Source: Melieria omissa
Lineage: Eukaryota > Arthropoda > Insecta > Diptera > Ulidiidae
Reading direction: 5' to 3'
DNA: 64,000 nucleotides
NCBI GenBank assembly: GCA_963971225.1
Contig: OZ020269.1
Location: 81,258,450-81,322,449, forward strand
Shown: piece after piece, positions 25,969-38,205 of the stretch
Layout: every line of letters starts with the position of its first letter
How positions within the stretch are numbered: position 1 is the first letter of the stretch
Translations under genes and position numbers: made by a program
The notes under the pieces: generated by a model
The model's input: only the letters and a program-made list of their open reading frames with translations
Databases searched by the model: none
Told to the model about the DNA's origin: nothing

Positions 25969-28900
25969 GGGGAGAGGGTTGTAGTGCTTTCAACCTGGTT
26001 TATTGATTTATGGTGATTGGGTGAGATGCTGGTGAATAGACTTGGTGGTAATACTTTTGATAAACTGCTGTAAAAATGCCATACAAGAAGAAAAAGTCGA
26101 AATTTATAGGAGGGCATTCAAGACAAAGAGCTGCAACGACACGGACATACATTCTTACAGCAATATTTACAAGAGGTGACAGCTTCAAAAACATTGTTAG
26201 AAATCTTCGGATTAAGTGTGTAACTACGGACAATTGATAGCTGAATAAGTGTTTTAGGTGCAATCAGAGTAGAAAAGGAGGAAAGCGCGACAGATTTTAA
26301 GAACACAAAGTATTACAGTATTGCTGGCAGAAAACTGTGTAGAATTTAAGTGTGTGCATGCATCGGGAATTGCTTGTCGAATGTGGGCTTGACCGTGGCT
26401 GCATAGTAAAATGCCGGAATATCAAAACAGCAGGACTCGACTGCCTTGTAGATTTGAAAGCGGGACCTTTAAAGGATGCATAAAACACTTTAGTTCAAGA
26501 AATTTAAAATACGCACATCTGGAGGCTACTGTCTAGCTCCAAACATTTTGAGGTAGGTTTCCCCTAGTCATGTAACAATCGCTACAGGTAGTGCATTCCC
26601 GATAGGCGTTCTCACAAGAGTCAATTTTCATAGGAAAAACTGCGTTGTTTCTTTGTTTGAACATTTGTGGACATCAGGAAACGTTAGGAGGGACGACACA
26701 GAATGGCTACCACTTGTGAAATTGAACGTGCAAGAATATTGCGAATGTCTTAATGAGAGAAGTTTATTGGAAAATACGTGTTATGACTTGTCAGTAATAG
26801 GAATAATTGTATCATGCGCCCTAATCACGTTCGTATTTTTAATGAACATTCTCCAATTGGCTCAACATTGCACATTAGGAAACATCCAACGTGAATTCAA
26901 GCAACCGAGTTTAAATTATAGATGCGGTCAAATCTATAAATTCACTGCAACTGTGTTGGCAATCCCGATTATTCCGGATAGCATAGCATTTGCTCACAAC
27001 CAATGACACATAGCTTAGTTGCAAATTGCAATTTATTGGAATTTAGAATTGCACTGCGCTGTCACTGAAATTAAACATGTAGTGTTCGACGTTGCTGACT
27101 TGTGAACACAACTCGCGCAGCCAATTAGCGCGTTGACGCATTTTACACAGACTTTTCCTGCGCTAGCATTCGCTTCCATAATCTTCTGGTTAAATCGATT
27201 AATGATTAATTTTTCAGGTCTTCCTATGGACGCAAGGACTGTGGTGCGGTGAGGTACACGCAATATCAAGGCAGCACATAAAAAGTCTTGACGGATGAGC
27301 AGCTAATTAACAGCTGAAAGAATGGTTTAGAAAACGTTCACTTTCTAAAATCACCCAAAACCTTCCGGTTTTTTCAACAAATAGTCACTCTTTTATATTC
27401 GCATTACAAGGAAATTATTGCCAAAGACCACACTGTACCGCCCAAAAAGTTCACATTTACTGTTAAGAATAATTACCACGACTGATGCACAACACATACT
27501 TTACTACATGGACAGCGTGTTATTAAATGTTAAAATCGTTAGTAGTTTACCAGTTTTTTAAGAAAAAATACAATTTACTATTTGTAGTTGCTAAATTTAA
27601 TGAAAAATCGCAGCGATACACACCCAAGAACTTTTGCCTTTGACAGCGATTCCTGCTGACTTTGTCATTATATGTATTTGATTTCACGAACTGTCGACCG
27701 GAGCAACTGCGATAGCTAGCTGCAGTTTTGGACCGTGCGTGCCATATCAAGTGGATAAAGCGAAATGGCAATAGCGCAAATATGGAAGCTGCCAATTCAT
27801 TAGTGCTGCCACGCTGTAAAAGAAGGTCTGTTTTTTTAATTAAAATGTGTTGAGGATGTTGATGTTTAGTTTCTTAAAATGGGCTTTATCCATAGTGAAA
27901 TTATGAAAATGAATCAGGTAGGATAACGGGGTCTTTTCTCTACAACAAAAAGAGAAATATTTGGAAAATTATTTGAAAATAGTAATAATAAAGTAGTCTG
28001 ATAAAAACTCTCCCATTCAAAGATAAAAAACTTGTTTAAATTATGTAAATTTTGATGTCTGAAATATGTAGAATCCGACCGATTTATGGGCATCAGCTAG
28101 TATCGGCCACAAAACTAAGTATCGGCATCAGCCTTTTTTGACCGATGCCACATCGCATTTTAAGTTCAACAAGAAACTGAATTTGTATTACATTTTTAAT
28201 TTTTGTTTTTTTGTTTGTCTTATTTATGCGAAATATCTTACAAACAAAAATATATTTGATATAACCTTTCATTTTTGTTTTTTGTTAAATAAACTGTTGT
28301 TGGTTGAATCTATTCACTTTACATTTTCTAAGGAATTGGCATCGGCTGATTCCCGCTCTGCTTGCCGATTAATCGGCATCCGCTAAAAAGTTGGAATCGG
28401 TTGGACTTTAGAAATATGTCAGTTCAAAAAATGTTCAACATCAGTTGCATTTTCATAAAAACAAAATAGTACTAAAAGCAAAATGATTAAGTATATTTTA
28501 ATACAACCTTGTTCCCAGCGAACACAATTTGAACACTCTGCTGATGACTTTTTTTTACAAAGATTGTCAATGAAAATTAAGCCGTGTCAATACTTGGTCT
28601 ACTGTATACTATTCTACCGGAAGTTTAAGTAGTAGGTGTCAACAACATATTTCTCATTTAGCTTAAGACTACAGATGTCATAGCTATAATTTTAAATTGT
28701 TTAAAAAAAACTTAATTATTATTTTTTTTTTGAAAGAAATTCTAAACACAAAAAACAAAAAAACATACTTCTCATGCCATTAGTATTATTATTATAAAGT
28801 CTGTAGCGCACTTCGACCAATTTCATCTTCTGTGTAGCCTTTGTTTTAACCGTCGAAGGTAAGGCTTTTTATACATTTTAGCACTTTTGGCGTTGTAATT

Positions 28901-30024
28901 TTTTAGATGGTTGATGGTGGTATTGACCTAAGTGAGCAATGCCTTGTTAGGTACCCAGTGAGAATGCAAAGGTTGGTTTAGCATAAGGAATTTATTGAAT
29001 ATCCGTCTGTTCGGGGTCAGCAATTGTTTTGCCTGCCGTTGTCCCGTTGTGTTGGTTCATTGGTCAGCGAATTCCTGGTCAGCCCATTACCGTAACCACT
29101 CCTGAATGTGTCCTCTTGGTAGTCCACATAATGGTTCCGGGCCTATCAGTGGGCGTAGGGCACCCTTTTTCTTGTTCATTGCCGTCAGGTGCTTCGTGTC
29201 CTGGTATTCTGTGTGTCATTATTATACTATGACCTTGAGTAATACACAATAGTTTCAAACTTAATATGGTTTCCAAGAAAAGTTTTAAAACAAGAAAATT
29301 CTAGAAAATCGTTGCTGTATATAAACTTTTTGAAAAAATATTTGTCATGTTTTTCTTTTTATGCAGAAATGTAAGACCTTGTCAAAACGTGGTCTACTGT
29401 GTACTGTGGAATCAACCGGAGCTTTAAATAGTAGGTTAAATGTTTATGTTTTATTTTGTTTTTTTTTTTAATTCGACCATTTATACAAGTAAATGTTGTT
29501 TTTTTGTACATCTATGGAGATTTACAACCGTTCAGAAATATAAGCCTAAGGGCTTAGGTACATTAATGAAATTCTTCGTCGACTGGCTTATATAATTAAT
29601 ACAGCTGCATCAAGGAACTATTTCAATAGATATTTCATATTTTACACTATCCTCTATACTTATAATAAAGCTAAAGGGGCAGTTGCCCAAAACTAAATTG
29701 TTATATTTACATATATATTTTTATATTGGCTACGGCGGTGATTTTACTTTTTTTAATATGTTTATAACGAGCTAAATGCCACGGCGATTATGACAAGTAT
29801 ACATATTTACTGATTACTTGGGACAAATATATTTACCGCTATCTTGGAAAGACCAACTTTTTTGTGTGATAAAATAGTAGTGGAGGTATTTTTATACCAT
29901 TTTTGTTTTGTTTTTTAAATTGGTCATGAGTGAATGACTGAAAGGGGTCTATGTTGCACTCTATCACAGTCATTTATGCAGCTTTCTCGATAACAGCTGT
30001 TTCCGTGTCATTCACAATAATGCT
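25969..30024. other. intergenic, dispersed-repeat fragments
   Basis: No gene is recognised. A plus-strand frame at 26653-27006 is open but has no ATG of good context and no domain. 28080-28390 is rich in ATCGGCATC-type phrases on both strands, resembling subterminal repeats of a DNA transposon. A phrase at about 28586-28650 (TTGGTCTACTGTATACT and following) recurs at about 29378-29440. Confidence 0.4.
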
Positions 30025-31099
30025 GTGTCGCAGCACTCAGTCAAAGATAAAATTCCTCAGGCCCAGCCAAGTGAAATGTCATTCAGCCGCGTTGCCGCTT
30101 TTGGAGTAGCTAATTTGAGAACTTTTTCCCCTTGTCCGAAATTCTTGTGGAAGATGACCACTTTGGAGGAAGTAATTGGGAACAATCAGCGCAATGGTGA
30201 AATAATAGCGTCCATAAAGAATGAGGTGTGTAAAATGTTGAAGTGTTACTCCAAATCTCCTGACCAGTACCTGCGAATTGTTCTCGTTGCAGCTAGCCGC
30301 TATGCGTTGTGAAATACTGTTCCGTAGAAAGAAGGCACTGCGCCTCGAAAACACTGAACTGCAGCAAAAGGTGGAAGCAGCCCGAAGGCAACTGGTAGCG
30401 CTGGAGATAGCCAATGGGAAAAAAATGTTTGCGGTACCATCTGGGGTACGAAGTCTGTGCACAGAAGCCAAGTCCACACCAGAGACCGCACCAACACCGA
30501 CTGCCAGCAATGTCGACAGCAAATCTCAAAGTGCGCCAAAAGAAAAGAAACCGAAGAAAGAGAAGCCGACTGCAGCTGCCGCTGCCACATCCGCTGCTGA
30601 AGTAGCGGTAGATGTCGGACGTTTAGATATGCGTGTTGGGAAAATTGTCGAAATTGGCCGCCATCCCGACGCGGACAGCTTGTACTTGGAGAAGATTGAC
30701 TGTGGTGAGGCGCAGCCACGCACTGTCGTATCTGGCCTGGTGAAATATGTGCCGTTGGAGGAGATGCAAAACAGGATGGTGGTGGTGTTGTGCAACCTGA
30801 AGCCGGCAAAAATGCGGGGCGTTACCTCGGAAGCTATGGTAATGTGTGCCTCCACACCGGAAAAAGTGGAGGTACTCAGTCCGCCAGCAGGTGCGGAGCC
30901 CGGAGACTTGGTTAACTGTCACGGCTATGCTCGCCAGCCTGATGCTCAGTTGAATCCAAAGAAAAAGATTTTCGAGACGTGCGCCCCAGATCTAATGACA
31001 AATGAAAAGTTGGAGGCCTGCTATAAGGGAGCAGTGCTTCATGTGCCTGGCAAAGGCCCGATTGTCTCTCAAACTCTGAAAAATGTTAATGTAAAATGA
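30025..31099 (+). CDS. AIMP1: AIMP1-type tRNA synthetase complex component (EMAP-II domain)
   Basis: A scaffold and tRNA-binding subunit of the cytosolic multi-aminoacyl-tRNA-synthetase complex. Two exons: 30025-30225 (donor GTGTGT) and 30293-31099 (acceptor GTTGCAG), in phase, giving up to 335 aa. Order: an N-terminal leucine-rich coiled coil (about residues 65-115, LAAMRCEIL to [10 protein letters not shown]), a low-complexity Lys/Pro/Ala linker (about 125-175), then the EMAP-II/tRNA-binding OB fold ([50 protein letters not shown]) running to the C-terminus. The start is uncertain: ATGs at 30025, 30076 and 30154 are all in frame. The third (MTTLEEVIG) fits the length of the human protein's N-terminus best, and the segment after the second ([16 protein letters not shown]) could form a mitochondrial-type amphipathic helix. 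An AATAAA lies at 31144. The gene converges on the minus-strand gene ending at 31327. Confidence 0.93.
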
Positions 31100-31143
31100 G
31101 AATTGATTTCTCTATGATCGAGTCGATCGCGCTCACGCTGCGA

Positions 31144-31149
31144 AATAAA
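31144..31149 (+). terminator. poly(A) signal of AIMP1
   Basis: AATAAA lies 45 bases after the AIMP1 stop codon. Confidence 0.75.
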
Positions 31150-31326
31150 ACGTTAATTTGTTAATACATATACACTTGTACGTATTTTGGTTTATTTAAT
31201 TACAACACTAATGCTTCAAGTGTAAGTTTTGCGGCTCATCGATATTTAACAAAAACAAAACAAGATATTCTCAAAGAAAAAGAAAAACAATGGCTGATAG
31301 TTTTGCAGCAGTGTTCCTGTGTCGCT

Positions 31327-32510
31327 TCAGCGTTCTCTTCGCAGCACCGGGTTCGGATGGTTCTCCACAACAATTGTTTTGGTGATGATGTCGTAAGCGG
31401 TGCGGTTGTTCTTAAAAAAGATCATTATAAAGCACATCGGAAATAGAAGCGTCATAATCAAGTTCTTGGCGACGGCGCGCATGAACGCGCGCTGAAAGTT
31501 TGGCACCTCAGCGGGGAATATGAGCGCGGTCATGGGCGCGCGCTGAGCAGGAAAACCCAACTGTGGTTGCAGCTGGAGCTGTGGCTGCGGCGGCACCAAG
31601 GGCAGCACAGCCTCCACGTACTTTATGCGCAAATTCATGACCGCCTTACCAGGGGTGGCACCGTTGTGCGCCGTCGTCCAAATGGCCTCGTAGAAGCAAA
31701 CGATAATCTTGGTGAGTACCTCCAGCAACAGCAGGTCGGAGGAGAAGGCCAGAAAGTCCATGGATACTGCCAGGAAGCCGGCATAGTCGTCCTCTTCTAT
31801 GGCTTTGCGCAGCACATCCTTGTCCAAATCGAAACCCAAGTCCAAATCAAATAGATTCATAATGGTGAACGTCACTATGATCTTAAAAAGCAGTAGTATG
31901 AGCACGTCAATCAGCTCAGCAATGGCACGTTTCCAAAATGGCGCAATCACAAACTCGTAGCCGCCCGTTCTGTTAATAATTTCGGCCTGCTGTTGGTCGT
32001 CCAGAACACGGAGACCACCGAGTGGCGGTCCGTTTGCATTGACCCCTGCATTCATATTGGTACCGGTGTTCGGCATCTGCTGGGCGTTGTTGCTGCCAAC
32101 GAAGCCTGCGGGCGGCATCATGCCCATGCCGCTCAATGGCGGCACATTTATGCCCGCCTGACTTTGAAATATCTGCGGATAACTGCAGAGCAGGTACCAG
32201 GGAAAGAGGGCCATGGCATTCTGCGATATGTTGGCGTGCTTCACCTGAAACCTCATATGGCTAATAAGTGACGGGAAAGCGGCCGAGGACAACAATAGCA
32301 AATTATTCTCACCCATTCGTTTAAGCTAGCGAAGTAAGCTTCCTTTGTACTGCAGTACTTTGCACTAACGTCGTGTGCTGGCGGTTCTTGGGTTGCGCTC
32401 ATCTCTGCGGCGCTATTGGGCGTTGTTGCTGTAGGAACTGCTACCTCGTCCGCTGCAGCCGGTTTATTCACCTCTTCGTCCGTTGGCATATTCCCGGGAG
32501 TTTTCGGCAC
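31327..32510 (-). CDS. FAM8A1-like RDD-domain membrane protein
   Basis: Human FAM8A1 is a cofactor of the HRD1 ubiquitin-ligase complex in ER-associated degradation. That role is inferred from the family. Two exons: 32510-32313 (donor GTGAGA) and 32244-31327 (acceptor TTTCAG), with a 68-bp intron and a total of 371 aa in phase. The N-terminus (about 1-50) is a disordered Pro/Ala/Thr/Glu stretch. It is followed by CSTKEAYFASLNEWVKHAN, then a Gly/Met/Pro-rich linker, and an RDD domain from about residue 190 (PFWKRAIAELIDVLILLLF). The domain has its signature Arg and Asp in the first membrane helix, further hydrophobic helices, and GATPGKAVMNLRI. A final helix (LIMTLLFPMCFIMIFF) precedes the C-terminal tail. 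The short intron was inferred from the broken similarity between the two frames. It lies tail-to-tail with AIMP1, about 230 bp away. Confidence 0.85.
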
Positions 32511-34925
32511 GTAAATTACACAAAATTGTTCACGTGCACTACCTTCCTTGCTTACCTCTTCTTTGGACTTGTTTTACTCCAATAAACGTCTGTAATTTGA
32601 AGAAATAATTATAGGAACCTCGGTGGATAAGTTTCAAGGCCACAACTACAGCAAATGATTTTTGTGATGTGGTTATTGTTGAGTTTATCTGTTTAAGGAC
32701 GAGGCTGGATGCGAGGATTCTAGGATCAGCTTGTTTAGTTAAGAGTGAATGTGGCTTGAAGTGACAGAGATTGAGCTCAGTTAATCTGTTTCAGACAAGA
32801 AAATCCTCTAATCATAACAGAAATTATAATTTTTTGATGACAATTTCTGCGTAAAGATAGGAGTAAAAGTACACTTGACAAATAAATGTTTTCTTAACTT
32901 CATTCATAATGAAAAATGCATCCATAGTAAAATGCTTATGTATACATAAATCATACATTTTAAATGTTGCTGTTATGAAGTTCTTGTTCATATAATGATA
33001 GTTGGATTATTTTTATAATTACTCGTTCTTTAGTGAGAGATGGTAGCTACAGTTGTTGTCCTATTATCGTTCAAGTTATTAGAATGCAATTTTTAAGTCT
33101 CGGTGTCGGTCCTTTTGTCATTTTTGTCAGAAAAAAACGGCGGTATTTCAAATGCCGTACAAATGTCATGAATCCCTCCGTTGCTTTAAGCTTTCCAGTA
33201 TACTTAATAGAATACATGAACATGTTCGACTTAATTGCGTAACTTTAGGTTTACTTTAGGTTTTTTAAAACATGAATCTTTACTTAATTGTTGAAGCACT
33301 TGCTTGTATAGTTTTCCTCTTTCGCTTTAGCTTAATTCTTAAACTTCTACGAATAGAGGTTGATTATTATTAGTGATAATTACTATCAGGTATAAATAAC
33401 TTAATTTTGCTCACGTGTGGTGATTTTTGACTTTTTGCGTTAATTTTACATGTCTGAATGGCGCAGAGCTATAAGCTTTGGTTCAGAGCAGATATTTCGC
33501 GTTTCTGGCTGCTTTCCCCCAAAGAGGCACGCCAATGCCCACAGATAAGCGTCGAAGTTGCCAAAATCTAGCAATTGGTTGTTATGGGCTGTGGTTTAGA
33601 CAGGGACCACGAAACCGATATAATATAATAATATAATATAGTCTACCCTGATTTCGGTATGTTTGTCCTTTAATCATTGCACCCGTTGATCCATAACGTG
33701 ACAATTCAATTGTTGTGACGTTCTCTATTTCTGTCTGTTTCCTGAAATTCTTTGCGGAGGGTTTCGTGATACCTTTATACAATTATTTCTATGTAATTTC
33801 TAATGACATGCTTTCATACTACTCCGTGAGTAATACGGCACGCTAGTAAATGTTTCTGCTGCCACTTCGGTTCGGAAGCGGTCACGATCTGCCATAGCCG
33901 GTTATTGGTGTTTAACTTTGTCATTTTTTTATGGTGTTATTGGTTTGCCAACGTCGTCTAATCAAAAATATCCAATGCTTAACTGCTGCTTGATCGCTTG
34001 ACTTACTGATTACTTCTATCGGAATATTGTATTGTTTTTTAGTTTGGGGAAAAAATCCACGTCAACTCCTCCGCATATACCCTTTGTTTTGTCAGCGGTA
34101 GTAAATAATTCTGCATCACCTCAATTTCTGCGTCAGCGATGTAGCTCGTCTATTGTGGTCTTTAGTTAGTGTGGTAGGGTAACTATTGTATGTGGCTGTC
34201 GTTTATTCAAAGTTTAAATTTTCCTATAACATTTTCACTCGCAGTCGTAAGTATTTTCGTTACCTTCTTCAAGCAGTGCTGACAATCAAATTATAAACTT
34301 TCGTCGATCTAATTTGTTTACTTGATACACATTAATTTCAACAACCCATCGCGGATTGCGCAGCGGTCGACGTAATTGAACTGTTGCAATCAGTCACTTC
34401 GAACAGCTGTTCAGCTGACGTCTGCGTGGAGCTAGTTCACAATGAGCCTATTTTAACGCTTCTTTCACCCAGTGAAAAAAATACCCAATTTATCGCTCAG
34501 CGACAGTGATGAGTGTAAATGGTACCGTGTAGTAAATACCAGGGCCGTCACCAATGAGCAAATGTTATGTAGGTATATAAATTAGTTAATATTTGAATTC
34601 GATTACTAATTTGCTCGGTAAATTTTGAACTTTTTAAGATGTCAGAATTGAGCATTAGGAAAGTAAAAAAAATTAACTGGGCGACGGTGTTTCGTTTACT
34701 AACCACAATGAAAATATTCATTAAATCTTTATGGAATAAAAAAAGGTTGTTTTCCAATTTTTGCATATTTTGGTTTTATCCTCAATACTAGATACTCCTG
34801 AGTAAAAGTTCAAAACTCATCTCACATTAATTTTTTTAATTGTTTAGATGTCAGCATCTTTTAGAGGCTTTCTCTGTCTTCTGCTTTAAACATCGATCAA
34901 CTAAATAGATGAAATGTTTTTAACT
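32511..34925. other. intergenic, no gene seen
   Basis: The first bases are the 5' flank of the FAM8A1-like gene. The rest is AT-rich with no recognised coding sequence or paired repeat. Confidence 0.45.
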
Positions 34926-34935
34926 TTTATTTATT
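34926..34935 (-). terminator. overlapping poly(A) signals after small minus-strand frame
   Basis: Read on the minus strand this is AATAAATAAA, two overlapping AATAAA hexamers, beginning about 23 bases after the stop of the 69-codon frame at 34958-35167. Confidence 0.45.
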
Positions 34936-34957
34936 GATATTCATATGCATTGTAGTC

Positions 34958-35167
34958 TCATTCAAACTTCGTAATAAACTTACAATTAATCTCTTGAAAT
35001 AAATCAAATATATGCAAATCGAAATTATTTAAAACGTTTAGCCAACGCTCAATGTCTGAGGAATTGCTCCACGGAGTCTTCTCACTTTTAAGTAAAACAC
35101 AAGCGGCAGCTTCTGTTAGTATTCGACAATCAGTTCGTGTATAGCGCGTTACGCGGCTGCCGTTCAT
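34958..35167 (-). CDS. hypothetical small protein (69 aa)
   Basis: I do not recognise this protein. It opens MNGSRVTRYTRTDCRIL and continues as a soluble, mixed-charge sequence with helix-like periodicity (TEAAACVLLKS, DIERWLNVLNNFDLHIFDLF). There is no signal peptide or membrane segment. Support for a real gene: ATG start, reasonable codon balance, a tandem AATAAA about 23 bases after the stop, and a position between two conserved genes in a compact stretch. Against: no known domain, and a GTAAGT inside the frame near its end (ATTAATTGTAAGTTT) could be a splice donor, in which case this is only the first exon of something longer. Confidence 0.45.
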   Translation of the reverse strand: MNGSRVTRYTRTDCRILTEAAACVLLKSEKTPWSNSSDIERWLNVLNNFDLHIFDLFQEINCKFITKFE

Positions 35168-35856
35168 GTTTAAAATTAAATATTGCGTGCTCTTTTACGT
35201 ACAAGTACTAATGGTAAGTCGGTTTCACTGTGAGCGTCATTTCGATTTATTTACTTTTACTGTTACATTACATACAAATACTTGAATACGCCTTGGCCGG
35301 GCATCCCTCGCCCACAGCAACAGCCGGCTTGATGGTTGCCAGCCACGCCGGCTGAGGTTGTACAAACTGTTAACTGTTGCTGCGCGGCGTTGCCAAGAAG
35401 ACCCGAGTTGGCTTTTTGCTCATTGCATGAGTCGTGCAATGAAAAATCGAAACATATAGTAAGTGGCAAAATACAGAAACCGAAAAATGAATGAAACATT
35501 GCCCGCATGCCACACCACTCCTCTGTTCGAAATTACAGAAATTACTATTGGATTTTACTTGGGAAAATTGTTGTGTTGAGATGAGTGCAGTGATGGTCTG
35601 GCGCGCAGATTTCGGAACCACTTAGTGGACAATTTGGGCAACAGCAAGGCAAATGCAGGACAGAATCGCGGAGTCACAGTGCGTACCAGGGACAATGTGG
35701 ATGTGCAAATTTTCTGGTGGCAAATATTCATTTCGCTTTCTATCGATACAGAGAAATAAGTCATATGGAATTGGCGCAGATGCGACGAAAATTTAGACGC
35801 AGGGCAAGTCGAGTTGACAGCGAGCGGAACGATGGTAGGGCGCTCTGCTGGTCGGC
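35168..35856. other. intergenic or SMAP 3' UTR
   Basis: The side next to 35857 is probably 3' UTR of the minus-strand ArfGAP gene. No separate gene is seen. Confidence 0.4.
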
Positions 35857-38205
35857 TCACTGCCAAACGTTTCCGATGTTCAGATTGCCAAATTGTTGGT
35901 TCAGGTTGGCCGTTGAGTTTGCTGCGGCTGTTGAAGGCGGTTGAAAAACCGACGCCCAGCCAGACATTGGCTGCGGGTAGGGGCCAGCAGCTGTTGCGGT
36001 CCCCGGAAACTGCGCATTGAAGCCGCCTACTGTGACTGCGCCTGTCATTGACTGCGGGTAAGCACCGGCAGCGGTCACAGCGCCCGGGAACTGCGCATTG
36101 AAGCCGCCTGCTGTGAGCGGGCCTGTCATTGGCTGCGGGTAAGGACCGGCAGCCGCCGCGGTGCCCGGGAATTGCGCATTGAAGCCGCCTGCTCCGGCCG
36201 GCCCTCCCATGTGGTGCATGCCAGGTGCAGTGAATGCAGTGGGCGCGGTCATCACGGGCGAGTTGTACATACTGGCGGAGTTGGGCGGCGTCATGAACTG
36301 CTGCGGATGAGGAATACCACCGGCACCGATGTAGCCCGAGAAGGCTCCGGTAGTTGCGGCAAACATGGGTTGCTGTGGCTGGCCGACGAAATTCATTTGC
36401 GCGCTGTGCGGGTTGGTGGTTGGTGCGGTGCCATACAGCGCCAAAATACTGTCCTTTGTCAGTTTCCCCGATTTGTCCTTGTCGCCAGCAGTGCCGGCAA
36501 GTGAGCCCTGATTGAAGAAGTCTTCTTCGTCTTTGGCCAGCGAGTTCTGCACAGAGCTCTGTCCGTTAGCGTTCGTTTCCACCTTGCTCACGTCGACTCC
36601 CTGTGGCGCTGTCACTGCCGCTGCTGCACTCAAAAAACCACTAAAGCTGTCGTTCTGCAAGTCGTGTGCTGCGCTGGCTCCGCTGCTGCCACCACCACCA
36701 CCACCACCACTACTGACACCTACGCTCCGCTGGACCGGCTTCGTCGGCGATGAGAGACCCAGCAGGTCATTGCTCTGCTGATTACAGTCGCCGCCAGTGG
36801 AGCCCGTGGTGATACGCTGCGTCTTCGGGCTGCTACCGCTCTGACCAGGCTTCGGCTTCGGCAACGGCGCGGGCAATGGTGCGGACTTCGCTGAGCCCGT
36901 CGTGGTCTTTTTATCACCACCGGCACCGCTCATCACGCTGCTAAGGCCCAGCGAGCTGCAGGCCTGCGAGGCCTTCTTTTTGCGTTTTTGACGCTCCAGT
37001 TCCTCATCAATCTCCTTGCCCCAATCGACCTTAGGTGGCGACGGTGGAACCCATTCGCGCGCCAGATACTTCTTGTGCTCGTACTTGGCACGTATAAAGG
37101 GCTCCAGCGAAGAGTCCGTTTGCGGGCGCCGAAAGCCATCCGGCAGTTGGGCTTCGTAAACTGCGCGCGCTCGCGAATTACCCATTTGTTGCAATGAGAT
37201 CACCTGTTCGGGCGTCCAAGTGTCCAGGTTCACCGACTTGACGCGTGATATGTGAACGCCCAGGTTGCGATGAATACCGGCGCAGCGAATACACAGGAAC
37301 ACGCCCAGATTCCATGAAGCCCAGCGTGGTCCTGCAAATACAACAATATCGAAAAGTTACATAGGTTTTTGGGATTAAGTATAAAGAAATTAAAGCAACA
37401 TCATCTCATCTCTTATCACTCTTCTGCTGTTCTGCATCCAAAACATATGCACCGAATTCATTCCTGCTGAACTTAACTTGGAAATTGTCAAAGGCAAAAC
37501 GGATTTGGTTTGCAATCGGACAAGCTGAGGACAATCGCCAGAAACAATTGGACTTGTATTTTTGCCTGTCAGGCACTGTTCACACTATTGATTTCTGCAA
37601 CTAGCAGAACGCGACCACAGATAGAAACCGTCTGTGTGTCTGTGAGTGCGACAGAAAAAAGATAAGTCGCTGAGCGATAAACGCACCTCACTGCCGAGCG
37701 ACGCAAGCAGCAGCCTAACTGCAGTAAAGGGTAAAGTAACCCGTAAGCACTTTCATTGCAAAATAGCTGCACAACCTGCGCTACTCGGCGTATTTCTCAA
37801 TCGAGTAGCGCGCGCTGTTTAGCAAAACAGTGCGCAGTTTGCGCTGGAGCTCCATTTACGGCAGCGTTCGGTAGCGCGTGTGAATTTAAAAATATTGCGC
37901 CAGTTGCCTCATTTGGTTTGCGTTGGAGCTGTATACGCCCCCCCAACGCACTCTACTCCAGCACACTGTATTGGAGCCCCCCTGCACCCGATGCCAAATC
38001 ATCGGTTTAATCTCGCACTGCTACCGCTGCCGTTCTTCGAATGCAGCATCAGCCTTGGAATTTTCGTCGCTTTTTTACCTTTCGCATCGCAGTCGACGCA
38101 GTATTTATTGTCCTCATCGCGTAGCATCTGAGTCAGCAGCGCCTGACATTTTTCCTGTATAAGTTTGGTCCTTTCGGTTTCTTTGCGGCTCGCGGTCGAA
38201 CTCAT
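35857..38205 (-). CDS. SMAP-type Arf GTPase-activating protein
   Basis: Stimulates GTP hydrolysis on Arf proteins in clathrin and endosomal traffic. From memory it corresponds to Drosophila CG8243. Two exons: 38205-38079 (donor GTAAAA) and 37331-35857 (acceptor TTTGCAG). They join in phase inside the zinc finger to give 533 aa. The ArfGAP C4 finger spans the junction (CVDCDAKG at the end of exon 1, then [14 protein letters not shown]), followed by [20 protein letters not shown], which holds the catalytic arginine. The domain ends near residue 135 ([16 protein letters not shown]). The rest is a low-complexity linker with Lys-, Gly- and Ser-rich runs and a Gly/Pro/Met/Gln-rich tail that carries three 27-residue tandem repeats. 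The 747-bp intron separates the first 42 codons from the remainder. Confidence 0.92.
35950..36195 (-). repeat. three 81-bp tandem repeats coding 27-aa units in SMAP tail
   Basis: The unit contains GGFNAQFPG, then an Ala/Thr run, then Y-P-Q plus PMTG or SMTG. The marker TGCGCATTGAAGCCGCC recurs with start positions near 36011, 36092 and 36173, exactly 81 bases apart, so the frame is kept. The units differ at several bases, so the array is not brand new. Confidence 0.9.

Noticed and set aside
26653..27006. 117-codon frame with a hydrophobic middle
   Set aside because: No convincing ATG or homology, and the sequence after it is ordinary AT-rich DNA.
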